Positions 46,893 through 56,249 of a DNA stretch of 64,000 bases are shown one piece after another. The translations under genes and the position numbers were made by a program. Location of the stretch: NCBI GenBank assembly GCA_029167225.1, contig JARFNK010000002.1, forward strand, positions 124,001-188,000, read 5' to 3'. The stretch comes from Sphingobium arseniciresistens (GTDB taxonomy: Bacteria; Pseudomonadota; Alphaproteobacteria; Sphingomonadales; Sphingomonadaceae). Each line of letters starts with the position of its first letter. Within the stretch, counting starts at the first letter, position 1. Below the pieces are notes generated by a model that did not search any database, was not told the origin of the DNA, and worked only from the letters and a program-made list of their open reading frames with translations.

Positions 46893-49120
46893 CGCGACAT
46901 TTCCTCTCCCGTTCGACCGCACTGGCGCTGGCCATGGCGCCCGCGCTGATTCCCTTTTCGGTCATGTCCGTGCAGGCGCAGCAGACGCTCAACGTGCGGG
47001 ACGCCGATATCCGGGCGTTCATTCAGGATGCCGCGCGCGTCACCGGGCGGACGTTCATCATCGATGGCCGTGTGCAGGGCAAGGTGTCGGTCGTCACCGA
47101 CCGGCCGCTCAGCCGCTCGGAATATTTCGAGATTTTCCTGTCCACCCTGCGCGCCAATGGTCTGGTCGCCGTGCCGGCGCCGGGCGGTGCCTTTCGCATC
47201 CAGCCCGCCGATGGCGCCGCCGGCCAGCCGAGCGCCGTGGGCGGAGGGGCGAACCGAAACCAGTTCGTGACGGAGGTGTTCCGCCTGCGCTCCATCGACG
47301 CAGCCTCCGCGCTGGAAACGCTGCGGCCGCTGGTCAGCAAGGATGGATCGGTGACGGCCAACCGTGCTGGCAACAGCATCGTCGTGGCCGACTATGCGGA
47401 CAACATCGCGCGCATCCGCCAGGTCATCAGCCGCATCGACCGCGACAATGCCGCGACCGAAATGGTCACGCTGAAAAATGCCGGCGCGCGGGAAATCGCG
47501 ACATCGCTGCAGGCGCTGATCGGTGCCGGCGGCGGTGCTGAGCAGGGCGGCGCGAACCGCACAGCGACGGTGGTGCCCTTCGACAGCAGCAACAGCATCG
47601 CCATACGCGGCGATGCCGGCACCGTGGCGCGCCTTGCCGGCATGGCCCGCGACCTTGACCGGCAGGCGGCGAGCGGCACGGAAATCCGCGTCTACTGGTT
47701 GGAACATGCCGATGCCGAAAAGCTGCTGCCGGTATTGCAGCAACTCATCGGACAGGCGCCGTCCGCGTTCAGCATAGCGACGGCTGCACCAACCACGAGC
47801 AGCGGGCCGAGCGGGAGCGCCCCGTCCGCAGCGCCCGTCGCGGCCCCTGTCGTGTCGGCATCGTCCAGCAGTTCGTCGGGATCGGGCATCGCGACGCGCG
47901 GCCCTGCGGTCGTGACACGCTATGAAGGAGCGAACGCGATCATCGTTGCAGCCAACAGCGACGTGCAGAGGATGCTGGGCGAGACCATCCGGCAGGTCGA
48001 TACCCGCCGTGAACAGGTGCTGGTGGAGGCGATCATCGTCGAGATCAGCGATGCGGCGGCCAAAAAGCTGGGCGTGCAGTTCCTGATCGGCAGCACCAAG
48101 ACGGGCTTTGCCGCGACCAATTATTCCAACGCCACGCCCAACCTGCTGACGCTCGCGGGCGCCTATGGCGCGACGAAGCTGGGCAACCAGACGACGACCG
48201 TGGTGGCCGCGGATGGCACCACGACCACGACGACGGTGCCGCAAAGCGGCGACCTTGCCACCACGCTGCAGCAGGCGGCCGTCGATTCGCTGATATCGGC
48301 CACCGGCGGCGTTGCCGGGCTGGGCGGCCAGATCGGCCGGAACGGCATTTTCGGCGCGATCATCAACGCGGTGAAGTCCGACACCGACTCCAACCTGCTC
48401 TCCACGCCGTCGGTCATGACGCTGGACAACCAGAAGGCGTCGATCCTGGTCGGGCAGGAAGTGCCGGTGACGACGGGAGAAGCGCTGAGCCAGAATTTCG
48501 ACAACCAGTTCCGCACCGTGCAGCGGCAGAATGTCGGCATCCAGCTTGAAGTGAAGCCGCAGATCAACGCAGGCGGCGCGATCAAGCTGTTCCTGCGGCA
48601 GGAAGTCTCCAGCATCGCGGGGCCGGTCTCCAACAGTAGCAGCGACCTCATCATCAACAAGCGCGAGATCGAGACGACCGTCACCGTGGACGATGGCGAG
48701 ATCCTGGCGCTGGGCGGCCTGCTGGACGACCAGGAACGCAAGACGATCGAGCGCATCCCGCTCTTGTCCGACATTCCCGGCCTTGGCGAACTGTTCAAGT
48801 CGCGCAGCAAGAGCCGGACGAAGACCAACCTCATGGTCTTCATCCGCCCGACCATCCTGCGGAGCAAGGAAGATGCGCAGCGGCTGACGGCGCAGCGTTA
48901 CGGCTATATCCGCAACCAGCAGCAGCTGCGCGATCCTGAAGGTGAACCGACGATCGACGAACTGCTGCGCGATTATATGGATGCCGCGGCGCCGGTTGCT
49001 CCCGTTGCGCCGGGAGCGAACGACCAGGTGATCGACGGTCGCATCATCGCGCCGGAGGCGAAAAGCTCCTCGTCCGTGGTGCGTCCGGTCGATGTGCCAC
49101 CCAGCGAGGGCAGGCGATGA
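46889..49120 (+). CDS. gspD: Type II secretion system secretin GspD
   Basis: 743 residues. Signal peptide, N0 domain (LNVRDADIRAFIQDAARVTG), N1-N3 KH-like repeats, then the secretin core (VPVTTGEALSQNF, IALGGLL-type motif DDGEILALGGLLDD, RIPLLSDIPGLGELF). A Ser/Ala/Pro-rich stretch, about residues 295-335, interrupts N3, longer than in model secretins. Forms the outer-membrane pore. Overlaps gspC and gspE by 4 bases each. Confidence 0.96.
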   Translation: MTRHFLSRSTALALAMAPALIPFSVMSVQAQQTLNVRDADIRAFIQDAARVTGRTFIIDGRVQGKVSVVTDRPLSRSEYFEIFLSTLRANGLVAVPAPGGAFRIQPADGAAGQPSAVGGGANRNQFVTEVFRLRSIDAASALETLRPLVSKDGSVTANRAGNSIVVADYADNIARIRQVISRIDRDNAATEMVTLKNAGAREIATSLQALIGAGGGAEQGGANRTATVVPFDSSNSIAIRGDAGTVARLAGMARDLDRQAASGTEIRVYWLEHADAEKLLPVLQQLIGQAPSAFSIATAAPTTSSGPSGSAPSAAPVAAPVVSASSSSSSGSGIATRGPAVVTRYEGANAIIVAANSDVQRMLGETIRQVDTRREQVLVEAIIVEISDAAAKKLGVQFLIGSTKTGFAATNYSNATPNLLTLAGAYGATKLGNQTTTVVAADGTTTTTTVPQSGDLATTLQQAAVDSLISATGGVAGLGGQIGRNGIFGAIINAVKSDTDSNLLSTPSVMTLDNQKASILVGQEVPVTTGEALSQNFDNQFRTVQRQNVGIQLEVKPQINAGGAIKLFLRQEVSSIAGPVSNSSSDLIINKREIETTVTVDDGEILALGGLLDDQERKTIERIPLLSDIPGLGELFKSRSKSRTKTNLMVFIRPTILRSKEDAQRLTAQRYGYIRNQQQLRDPEGEPTIDELLRDYMDAAAPVAPVAPGANDQVIDGRIIAPEAKSSSSVVRPVDVPPSEGRR

Positions 49121-50745
49121 ACATCAGGCCAGGCGATCAAGGCTCCGATGCCGCAGCGCCTTTAGGCGCGGCGTTCGAAACGCCCGTGCCGGAAACCGAC
49201 GTTTTCGAGGTCACTGCCCATATTCCGCCGCGCCTTGTGGACATTCCCTATGCCTTTGCCCGCAAATATGGCGTGGTGCTGCTGGGTGACGACGATCATG
49301 GCGGCCGCCTTGCCGTGGCGATGCGCGAGGGCGGCGATCCGCGCATCCTGCTGGAGGTGCGGCGGCATCTGGCGCAGAGCTTCGACATCAGCTTCGTCGA
49401 TTCCGCGCAGTTCGACCGGCACCTGTCGGAACATTATGCGATGGACGGCAGCGCGGCGGCCATGGCTGGCACGATGGAAGTGGGCGCCGACGAACTCGAT
49501 CTGCTCGCGACCGACCTGCCGAGCGCCGACGACCTGCTCGACAGCGCCGACGATGCGCCGGCCATCCGCCTGATCAACGGCATCATCGCGGAAGCCGCGC
49601 GGCAGGGCGTGTCGGATATTCATATCGAGCCTTATGAAACCGGCCTGGTCGTGCGGATGCGGATCGACGGCGTGCTGCGCGAGACGCTGCGGATGCCGCC
49701 CCATGTCGCGCCCGTCGTGGTCAGCCGCATCAAGGTGATGGCGCGGCTCGACATTGCAGAGCGCCGCGTGCCGCAGGATGGCCGCATCGGCCTGACGCTG
49801 GGCGGCAAGCTGCTGGACGTGCGCGTCTCGACCCTGCCGAGCCGTGCGGGCGAGCGGGTGGTGCTGCGTATCCTGGACAAGGACAATGCGGGCATTTCGC
49901 TGGACCTGCTGGGCATGACCGGCACGGCGGACCGCATCTTCCGCGAGGCGCTGGCCGAACCCAATGGCATCATCCTCGTCACCGGCCCGACGGGATCGGG
50001 CAAGACGACGACGCTCTATGCCGGCATCCGCCAGCTTAATGACGGCAGTCGAAATATCCTGACGGTCGAGGATCCGGTCGAATATGCGATGGATGGCGTG
50101 GGGCAGACGCAGGTGAACGCCAAGGTCGGCTTGACCTTCGCCGCCGGCCTGCGCGCGATCCTTCGCCAGGATCCTGACGTGGTGATGGTCGGCGAGATCC
50201 GTGACCGGGAAACGGCGGAGATCGCCGTGCAGGCCTCGCTCACCGGCCATCTCGTGCTGTCGACCGTGCACACCAATGATGCCGTGGGCGCGATCACGCG
50301 GATGCGCGACATGCGGGTGGAGCCCTTCCTGCTGGCTTCCACCCTGCGCGCGGTGATCGCGCAACGGCTGGTGCGGCGGCTGTGCCAGCATTGCCGGGAG
50401 CCGGTGCAGGCGGACAAGTCCGCCAGCGCCCTGCTCGGCTTCGATCCGGGCACGATCGTCTATCAGGCGCGCGGCTGCCCGGAATGCAACGGCACGGGCT
50501 TCAAGGGCCGCATCGGCGTGTTCGAGGCGATCCGCATCGACGATACGATCCGCCGGCTTATCAATGACGGCGGCGATGAATCGCTGATCGCGCGCCATGC
50601 CTTCCTCAACGCCGCGAACCTTGGTTCCGCCGCAAGGGCCCTGGTGCGCGAGGGGCAGACCACGCCGGAAGAGGCCATTCGCGTTTCGCGGCGGGAGGCG
50701 GAGCCGGAGCCCGCGCCGCTGGTCGGATCGGCGGGCGATGCCTGA
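49117..50745 (+). CDS. gspE: Type II secretion ATPase GspE
   Basis: 542 residues. N-terminal GspE-N region, Walker A (VTGPTGSGKTTTLYAG), Asp box and Walker B (DPDVVMVGEIRDRETAE), His box (HTNDAVGAITRM), and a tetracysteine zinc motif (LCQHCREPV...CPECNGTGF) typical of GspE. Powers pseudopilus assembly. Overlaps gspD by 4 and gspF by 8 bases. Confidence 0.96.
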   Translation: MNIRPGDQGSDAAAPLGAAFETPVPETDVFEVTAHIPPRLVDIPYAFARKYGVVLLGDDDHGGRLAVAMREGGDPRILLEVRRHLAQSFDISFVDSAQFDRHLSEHYAMDGSAAAMAGTMEVGADELDLLATDLPSADDLLDSADDAPAIRLINGIIAEAARQGVSDIHIEPYETGLVVRMRIDGVLRETLRMPPHVAPVVVSRIKVMARLDIAERRVPQDGRIGLTLGGKLLDVRVSTLPSRAGERVVLRILDKDNAGISLDLLGMTGTADRIFREALAEPNGIILVTGPTGSGKTTTLYAGIRQLNDGSRNILTVEDPVEYAMDGVGQTQVNAKVGLTFAAGLRAILRQDPDVVMVGEIRDRETAEIAVQASLTGHLVLSTVHTNDAVGAITRMRDMRVEPFLLASTLRAVIAQRLVRRLCQHCREPVQADKSASALLGFDPGTIVYQARGCPECNGTGFKGRIGVFEAIRIDDTIRRLINDGGDESLIARHAFLNAANLGSAARALVREGQTTPEEAIRVSRREAEPEPAPLVGSAGDA

Positions 50746-51952
50746 TTTCGATTATCTGGCGATCGACCCGGCCGGCCGCGAAAAGCACGGCAGCCTCAAG
50801 GCCGAGAGCATCGACGACGCGAAGGCGAAGCTGGATGCGCGGCGAATGTTCGTGGTGCGCATGGAGCCGGGCCGGGCAAAGCCCGCGCGCCGGGCCGGGC
50901 TTTCCCTTGGCGCGCGGCGGCTCTCATCAAAGGAACTGACGCTCTTTACCCGGCAACTCTCGACGCTGGTGCAGGTGAGCCCGCTGGAAGAATCGCTGCG
51001 CACGATCGTCCGCCAGAGCGAGCAGCCGCATGTGCGGGAGATTGTCGGCCGCGTGCATGGCGGCGTGCTGGAAGGGCGACGCCTTGCCGATGCGCTGGGC
51101 GCCGAGCCGCGCAGCTTCCCCGCGCTGTTCCGCGCGATGATCTCCGCCGGCGAAAGCTCGGGCAGCCTGCCGACCATTATGGAGCGGCTCGCGGAACTGA
51201 TGGAGCGCCAGGCGGCGATCCGGTCGAAGGTGACTACCGCCATCGCCTATCCCAGCGTGTTGGCGCTGTTCGCCGTCTGCGTTGTCGTCGCGCTGATGAT
51301 GTTCGTGGTACCAAAGGTGGTGGAGCAATTCGACACCATCGGCCAGAGCCTGCCGCTGCTGACGCGGATCGTCATCGGCATATCGGATGTCCTGACGGGC
51401 TGGTGGTGGCTGATCGCCATGGTGCTGGTGCTGGTGGGGCTGGGCGCATGGCAGGCCTTGAAGCGGGAGGGCGTGCGCTATCGCTTCGATGCGGGGCTGC
51501 TGCGCCTGCCGGTCATCGGCCGCCTGATCCGCGACCTGCACGCGGCGCGAATGGCGCGGACCCTCTCGACCATGGTCGCCAGCCGCCTGCCGGTGATGGA
51601 AGGGCTCGCGCTCACCGCGCAGACCGTCCACAACCGGGTGCTGCGCAAGGCATCCGATGACATCGTGGAATCGATCCGGGGCGGCGGCAGCCTGTCCGCC
51701 GCGCTGCGGCGGTCCGGCGTGTTCCCGCCCTTGCTCGTCTATCTGGCGGCGAGCGGTGAGGCGGCGGGGCGGCTCGACACGATGCTGGAACGCGCGGCGG
51801 ATTATCTGGAGCGCGAGTTCGACACTTTCACCTCGACGGCGCTTGCGATGCTGGAGCCGATCATCATCATACTGATGGGCGGCATCGTCGCCGTCATCAT
51901 CTTGTCGATCCTGCTGCCTATCATGCAGCTGCAAAGCCTGACCGGGGCTTGA
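50738..51952 (+). CDS. gspF: Type II secretion inner-membrane protein GspF
   Basis: 404 residues with two T2SSF domains and three membrane helices (VLALFAVCVVVALMMFVVPKV, WWLIAMVLVLVGLGAW, and the C-terminal IIIILMGGIVAVIILSILLP). The opening MPDFDYLAIDPAGREKHG is canonical, so ATG at 50738 was used rather than the open frame from 50597. Platform protein of the T2SS. Confidence 0.95.
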   Translation: MPDFDYLAIDPAGREKHGSLKAESIDDAKAKLDARRMFVVRMEPGRAKPARRAGLSLGARRLSSKELTLFTRQLSTLVQVSPLEESLRTIVRQSEQPHVREIVGRVHGGVLEGRRLADALGAEPRSFPALFRAMISAGESSGSLPTIMERLAELMERQAAIRSKVTTAIAYPSVLALFAVCVVVALMMFVVPKVVEQFDTIGQSLPLLTRIVIGISDVLTGWWWLIAMVLVLVGLGAWQALKREGVRYRFDAGLLRLPVIGRLIRDLHAARMARTLSTMVASRLPVMEGLALTAQTVHNRVLRKASDDIVESIRGGGSLSAALRRSGVFPPLLVYLAASGEAAGRLDTMLERAADYLEREFDTFTSTALAMLEPIIIILMGGIVAVIILSILLPIMQLQSLTGA

Positions 51953-52048
51953 GAGGTTATTATGTTTCCATCATCGTTTCACAAAGCCGCCATGCACAGC
52001 CATATCGCACCTGTTGATGCCCCCTCGTCCAGTCAGACGGGGGAGGAC

Positions 52049-52507
52049 ATGGCCGATATCCATGCGCCGACGGATGGACGCACCCGCGCGATCCAGAACG
52101 GCTTCACGCTGATCGAGCTGCTCGTCGTCATCGTCATCATCGGCCTGCTGGCAACGATCGTCGCGATCAACGTCATCCCCGCGTCCGACAAGGCGCGGAT
52201 CGAGAAGGCGAAGGCAGATGTCGCGACCATCGAACAGGCGCTGGAGCAGTACCGGCTCGACAACATGGCCTATCCATCGGCCACTGACGGCCTGCAGGCG
52301 CTGCTTTCGCCGCCGGCATCCCTCCTGCAGCCGGCGCGCTATCGCCGGGGCGGCTATATCAAGAAGCTGCCTGCCGATCCCTGGGGCCGGCCTTACAGCT
52401 ATGCGGTGCCGGGCAAGAAGGGGGCGTTCGACATCTATTCCCTGGGCGCCGACGGCCAGCCGGGCGGCGAGGATGACAATGCGGACATCTATTCCAGCGA
52501 GCTTTAG
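52049..52507 (+). CDS. gspG: Major pseudopilin GspG
   Basis: 152 residues. Prepilin leader ending in RAIQNG^FTLIELLVVIVIIG (cleavage after Gly, N-methyl-Phe), then a pilin-like alpha helix and a GspG beta domain (YSLGADGQPGGEDDNADIYSSEL, calcium-site-like end). ATG at 52049 follows GGGGGAGG; the open frame up to 51962 would give an implausibly long leader. Main subunit of the pseudopilus. Confidence 0.95.
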   Translation: MADIHAPTDGRTRAIQNGFTLIELLVVIVIIGLLATIVAINVIPASDKARIEKAKADVATIEQALEQYRLDNMAYPSATDGLQALLSPPASLLQPARYRRGGYIKKLPADPWGRPYSYAVPGKKGAFDIYSLGADGQPGGEDDNADIYSSEL

Positions 52508-52547
52508 GCGTGCGCGCTGGCGGCGGGCATCCGGTGCCCGCGTTCGC

Positions 52548-52646
52548 CAGTGCCCCGCCGAACAGGGCTTCCGGTCTTTCGTGCGTTCCGCCGAACACGG
52601 CTTCGGGTCGTTTGTGCGTTCCGCCGAACACGGCTTCACGTTGATC
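52548..52646 (+). repeat. Three 33-base repeats across the gspH prepilin cleavage site
   Basis: Units 52548-52580, 52581-52613 and 52614-52646. Units 2 and 3 share an exact 24-base run, beginning GTGCGTTCCGCCGAACACGG, and unit 1 is a diverged copy. Each encodes an xxAE(H/Q)GF block. Only the third is followed by the hydrophobic prepilin helix (FTLIELMVVI). Confidence 0.9.
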
Positions 52647-53060
52647 GAACTCATGGTCGTCATCGCTATCATCGGGTTCGTTTCCGCGACGGTCATTCTG
52701 GCGATGCCTGACCCGAGGGGCCGGGTGATCGAGGATGCCGATCGCTTCGCCGCGCGGGTGGCGGCAGCGCGCGACAATGCGGTCATTCAGGCGCGACCGA
52801 TGAGCGTGTGGATCTCGGCTTCCGGCTATGGCTTCGAGCAGCGTGGCGAAGGGGCGTGGCAACCACTGGACGACAAGCCGTTCGTGACCACCAGCTGGCG
52901 TGAGGGCACCAGCGCCCTGGTCGGCGAGGAAGGCCGCGCACAGCTGAGTTTTGATAGCACCGGCCTGCCGAGCGAGCCGCTGGTCCTGCGATTGCTGCGC
53001 GAAGGGGAGCAGGTATCGGTGACGGTGGACATGGCCGGGAAGGTGCATGTCGGTGGCTGA
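52581..53060 (+). CDS. gspH: Minor pseudopilin GspH
   Basis: About 159 residues. Prepilin motif RSAEHG^FTLIELMVVIAIIGFV and a GspH-type domain (RFAARVAAARDNAVIQARPMSVW). There is no ATG: the frame is open far upstream, and GTG at 52581 or 52614 are the realistic starts. The later gives a neat 7-residue leader, the earlier an 18-residue leader with a repeated cleavage block. Minor pseudopilin near the pseudopilus tip. Overlaps gspI by 14 bases. Confidence 0.85.
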   Translation: MRSAEHGFGSFVRSAEHGFTLIELMVVIAIIGFVSATVILAMPDPRGRVIEDADRFAARVAAARDNAVIQARPMSVWISASGYGFEQRGEGAWQPLDDKPFVTTSWREGTSALVGEEGRAQLSFDSTGLPSEPLVLRLLREGEQVSVTVDMAGKVHVGG

Positions 53061-53484
53061 TCGCGATATTGCCGGAAAGATGAGGAAGAGCTGCGAAACC
53101 GGCCGGCGCAATGCGCCGCGCTCCGCCGAACAGGGTTTCACGCTGCTGGAAATCCTTGTCGCCCTCGCGGTGTTCAGCCTTGCGGCGATGGCGCTGATCC
53201 GGCTTCAAGGCATCACCGTCCGCACCGCCGCCGACCTCGATGGCAAAGCGATGAGCCGCATCGTCGCCAATAACCTTATGGTGGAATTGCAGACGGACCC
53301 GGATCCCCCATCCATGGGCGAGAGCGAGGGCGACGTCGAGAATGGCGGCCGCAACTGGCACTGGACTCGCACCGTCGCGAAGACGGACGACATGCGACTG
53401 TCCCGTATCGACCTGACGGTCTCCGGCGCCGGCCCGGCGGGCGCGGCCAGCCAGACGCTGACCTTTCTGAGGGACAGCCAGTGA
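53047..53484 (+). CDS. gspI: Minor pseudopilin GspI
   Basis: 145 residues. Leader ending in RSAEQG^FTLLEILVALAVFSLAAMA and a short GspI domain (IVANNLMVELQTDP, WHWTRTV). ATG at 53047 used; 53080 is an alternative. The bases coding its RSAEQGFT block resemble those repeated in gspH. Overlaps gspJ by 4 bases. Confidence 0.9.
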   Translation: MSVADRDIAGKMRKSCETGRRNAPRSAEQGFTLLEILVALAVFSLAAMALIRLQGITVRTAADLDGKAMSRIVANNLMVELQTDPDPPSMGESEGDVENGGRNWHWTRTVAKTDDMRLSRIDLTVSGAGPAGAASQTLTFLRDSQ

Positions 53485-54131
53485 CGGCGGCGTGCGCCCC
53501 GATGCAGAGGCAAGCGCGTGAGCGCGGCTTCACGCTGATCGAGTTGCTCGTCGCGCTGACGATCTTCGCGATGCTGGCTGCGGCGGGTGTCATGCTGCTC
53601 GGCAACAGCGTGTCCGCGCAAGCTGGCGTGAAGGTGCGGCTGGACGAACTGACCGCGATCGAACGGGCAAACGGCATTATCGCATCCGACCTTGGGCAGG
53701 CGATGCCGCGCATCAGCCGCACGGAGGCCGGCACGTTGGCGCCCGCCTTTTTCGCGCAGCCTCGCGGCGAGGGCGCGCCGATCATGCAGTTCGTGCGTGG
53801 CGGATGGAGCAACCTGAGCGATGCGCCGCGCCCGACCGTCCAGAAGGTCGAATATTGGCTGCGGGCCGGCAAGCTCGAAAGGCGCAGCTATCCGATGGTG
53901 GACGGTGCGGCGGGCAGTGACCCGGCGGTCATGGTCGAAAATGTCGAGAGCGCGACCCTGCGCTTCCGCGATGCACAGGGGCAGTGGCTCGACCTGTGGA
54001 CGCCGACCCAGCCCGATCTCCTGCCCCGCGCCGTCGAGATCAAGCTGGTCAGGATGGGAGATGCGCCGCTGGTCCTGCGCTATCTGGTCGCGCCCGGCCC
54101 GCCGGAAAAGAAAGGGCAGGCCGGTGCCTGA
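53481..54131 (+). CDS. gspJ: Minor pseudopilin GspJ
   Basis: 216 residues. Leader QARERG^FTLIELLVALTIFAMLAAAG, then the GspJ domain (DLGQAMPRISRTEAG, VEYWLRAGKLERRSYPM). Starts with GTG overlapping gspI (GTGA). Part of the pseudopilus tip complex with GspI and GspK. Confidence 0.93.
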   Translation: MTAACAPMQRQARERGFTLIELLVALTIFAMLAAAGVMLLGNSVSAQAGVKVRLDELTAIERANGIIASDLGQAMPRISRTEAGTLAPAFFAQPRGEGAPIMQFVRGGWSNLSDAPRPTVQKVEYWLRAGKLERRSYPMVDGAAGSDPAVMVENVESATLRFRDAQGQWLDLWTPTQPDLLPRAVEIKLVRMGDAPLVLRYLVAPGPPEKKGQAGA

Positions 54132-55131
54132 CCGTCGACCCATGAAGGCGGGCGAACGGGGCGCCGCGCTGCTTACCGTGCTGCTGCTCGTCGCGGTGAT
54201 GGCGGTGATTTCGGCCACGGCACTGGAACGGCTGACGCTCGCCACCCGCCTTGCCGCCAATGCCGGCGCGATCATCCAGGCGCGCAGCTATGCGCAGGCG
54301 GGCGAGGCCTTGGTGCGGCTGCGGATCACCGATCTGGTCGCGGCGCGGCCGGGCCGCACGACATTGCAGGGCGGCTGGCATGGCACTCTCATGCCGCTGC
54401 CGATCCCGGAGGGCAGCGCGATCGCTACGGTCAGCGACGGCGCCAACTGTTTCAACTTGAACAGCGTGGTCGCGGGATCGAGCGAGGAGCAACTCTCCGT
54501 TCGTCCTATCGGCGTGTCGCAGTTCGTGGCGCTGATGCAACTGCTCGGCATCAAGGGGGGCGATGCGGCGCTGGTGTCCGCGGCGCTGGTCGACTGGATC
54601 GATACGGACGGCATTCCGCAGCCCGGCGGCGCGGAGGACGATGTCTATCTGCGCGCCAAGACGCCCTATCGCACAGCGAACCGCTTCATGACCGACGCGA
54701 GCGAATTGCGCGCCGTCAGCGGCGTCACGCCGGCGATCTACGCCACGCTGCGGCCCTGGATCTGCGCGCTGCCCACCAGCGACCTTTCGCCCATCAACAT
54801 CAACACGCTCTTGCCCAGTCAGGCCCCGCTTTTTGCCATGCTGCTTCCCGGAAAACTCTCGATCGATCAGGCGCGGCAATTGCTGGCGCAACGGCCCGCC
54901 GATGGTTATGGCAGCCTCAACGACTTCTGGGCGCTTACGGCGCGCACTGGCCTGACACCCTCGGGCGAGGTGGGCGAACAGACGAAGTTGACGACACGGT
55001 GGTTTGATGTGGGGATCAGGGTGGACCTCGGGGGCGCGCAAGTGACGGAAACCGCGTTGATCGACGCGAAGGACAATCCCGCGATCGTGGTGCGCCGCCA
55101 ATGGGGCGATCCCGATGGAGGCGGTGCATGA
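54124..55131 (+). CDS. gspK: Minor pseudopilin GspK
   Basis: 335 residues. Leader KAGERG^AALLTVLLLVAVMAVISA; Ala rather than Phe follows the cleavage Gly and the position-5 Glu is absent, both normal for GspK, which caps the tip. The large alpha-helical insert (LLGIKGGDAALVSAALVDWID, SPININTLLPSQAPLFAM) and calcium-site-like residues fit. GTG at 54124 overlaps gspJ by 8 bases; ATG at 54142 is an alternative. Confidence 0.93.
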   Translation: MPDRRPMKAGERGAALLTVLLLVAVMAVISATALERLTLATRLAANAGAIIQARSYAQAGEALVRLRITDLVAARPGRTTLQGGWHGTLMPLPIPEGSAIATVSDGANCFNLNSVVAGSSEEQLSVRPIGVSQFVALMQLLGIKGGDAALVSAALVDWIDTDGIPQPGGAEDDVYLRAKTPYRTANRFMTDASELRAVSGVTPAIYATLRPWICALPTSDLSPININTLLPSQAPLFAMLLPGKLSIDQARQLLAQRPADGYGSLNDFWALTARTGLTPSGEVGEQTKLTTRWFDVGIRVDLGGAQVTETALIDAKDNPAIVVRRQWGDPDGGGA

Positions 55132-56249
55132 GCGTGCGCGAGGGATTGATCGTCACGCTTCCCGCGACGGACGCCGATGCGCCGACATGGCTGCGCATCG
55201 TCGATGGCGAAGTCACGCAGACGGGTGCGGGAACGGGCTGGCTGTCCGCCTCCGGCGTTGCCGAGCTGCCCGCCAGCTGCATGGTCATGCTGATTGCGCC
55301 GGTAGGGCTGACGGCGCTGCACTGGATCGCCTATCCCGACATGCCCGTGCGGCAGGGGCGGGCGGCGGCAAGGCTGACGGCGCTTTCGGAAAGCATAGGC
55401 CCGGCCGACATGCTGGTTGCCGCCGCGGACGAGAATGAAGACCCCGCGCAGCCCCATATCGTCGCGATCGCGGCGCGTGCGGACCTCCAGCACTGGCTGC
55501 TCTGGGCGCAGCACCATGGGCTCGACCCGGATGCGATCGTCCCGGCGGCGCTGCTGTTGCCTGCGCCGGCGGAGGGCTGTGTGCGGGCCATGATAGGGGC
55601 TGAGGACGTACTGAGGGGGGCAGCGGTCGCCGCGCCCGCATCGGACCCGCTGGCCGCCGCCATCATCGGGCAGGACGTGCCGGTCGCCCTGGGCGCCGAT
55701 ACTGTGCGCTGGGCCATGCTGGACGGGCTTGAAGCGCCGCCGCTCAACCTGCGTCAGGGCGATTTCGCCAAGCGGGTCCGCCGGCAGGTGGACGGACAGC
55801 GATTGCGGCGGATGGCGGTCTGGTGCGGCTTCATCGCGTTCATCAGCCTGAGCATGTCCCTGATTGCCATCGTCAAGCTCAACGCCGATACGCGCCGGCT
55901 GGACGCGCAGGCCGTGGAGGCTGCGCGCACGGTGCTGCCGGCCGCCACCGACGCTGCGCTCGTCCTGCAGGATCTTGACGCACGGCTCGCGGAGCGGGGC
56001 GCTGGCGCATGGGGCTTTACCGGTCCGGCATCCGGCCTGTTCAGCGCCATGCAAGGCGCGCCGGGGGTCAGCATGACCTCGCTCGGGCGGACGGCCGATG
56101 GGACATTGCGCGCCACCATCGCTGCGGCGCGGGCAGAGGAGATCAACGGCGTGCTGCTTGCCATTCAGGCTGCCGGCTTCACCATCACGGCGACATCGTC
56201 GCAGGATCCCGGCGGCCGCACGCTCGCCGATATCACGGTGCGGCCATGA
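55128..56249 (+). CDS. gspL: Type II secretion protein GspL
   Basis: 373 residues. Cytoplasmic actin-like domain (VMLIAPVGLTALHW, ALSESIGPADMLVAAA), one membrane helix near residue 230 (MAVWCGFIAFISLSMSLIAIV) and a periplasmic ferredoxin-like domain. Recruits GspE to the membrane. Overlaps gspK and gspM by 4 bases. Confidence 0.9.
   Translation: MSVREGLIVTLPATDADAPTWLRIVDGEVTQTGAGTGWLSASGVAELPASCMVMLIAPVGLTALHWIAYPDMPVRQGRAAARLTALSESIGPADMLVAAADENEDPAQPHIVAIAARADLQHWLLWAQHHGLDPDAIVPAALLLPAPAEGCVRAMIGAEDVLRGAAVAAPASDPLAAAIIGQDVPVALGADTVRWAMLDGLEAPPLNLRQGDFAKRVRRQVDGQRLRRMAVWCGFIAFISLSMSLIAIVKLNADTRRLDAQAVEAARTVLPAATDAALVLQDLDARLAERGAGAWGFTGPASGLFSAMQGAPGVSMTSLGRTADGTLRATIAAARAEEINGVLLAIQAAGFTITATSSQDPGGRTLADITVRP

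Noticed and set aside
46517-48244. 575-codon open frame antisense to gspC/gspD
   Set aside because: Shadow of the T2SS genes; arginine-rich with no motif.
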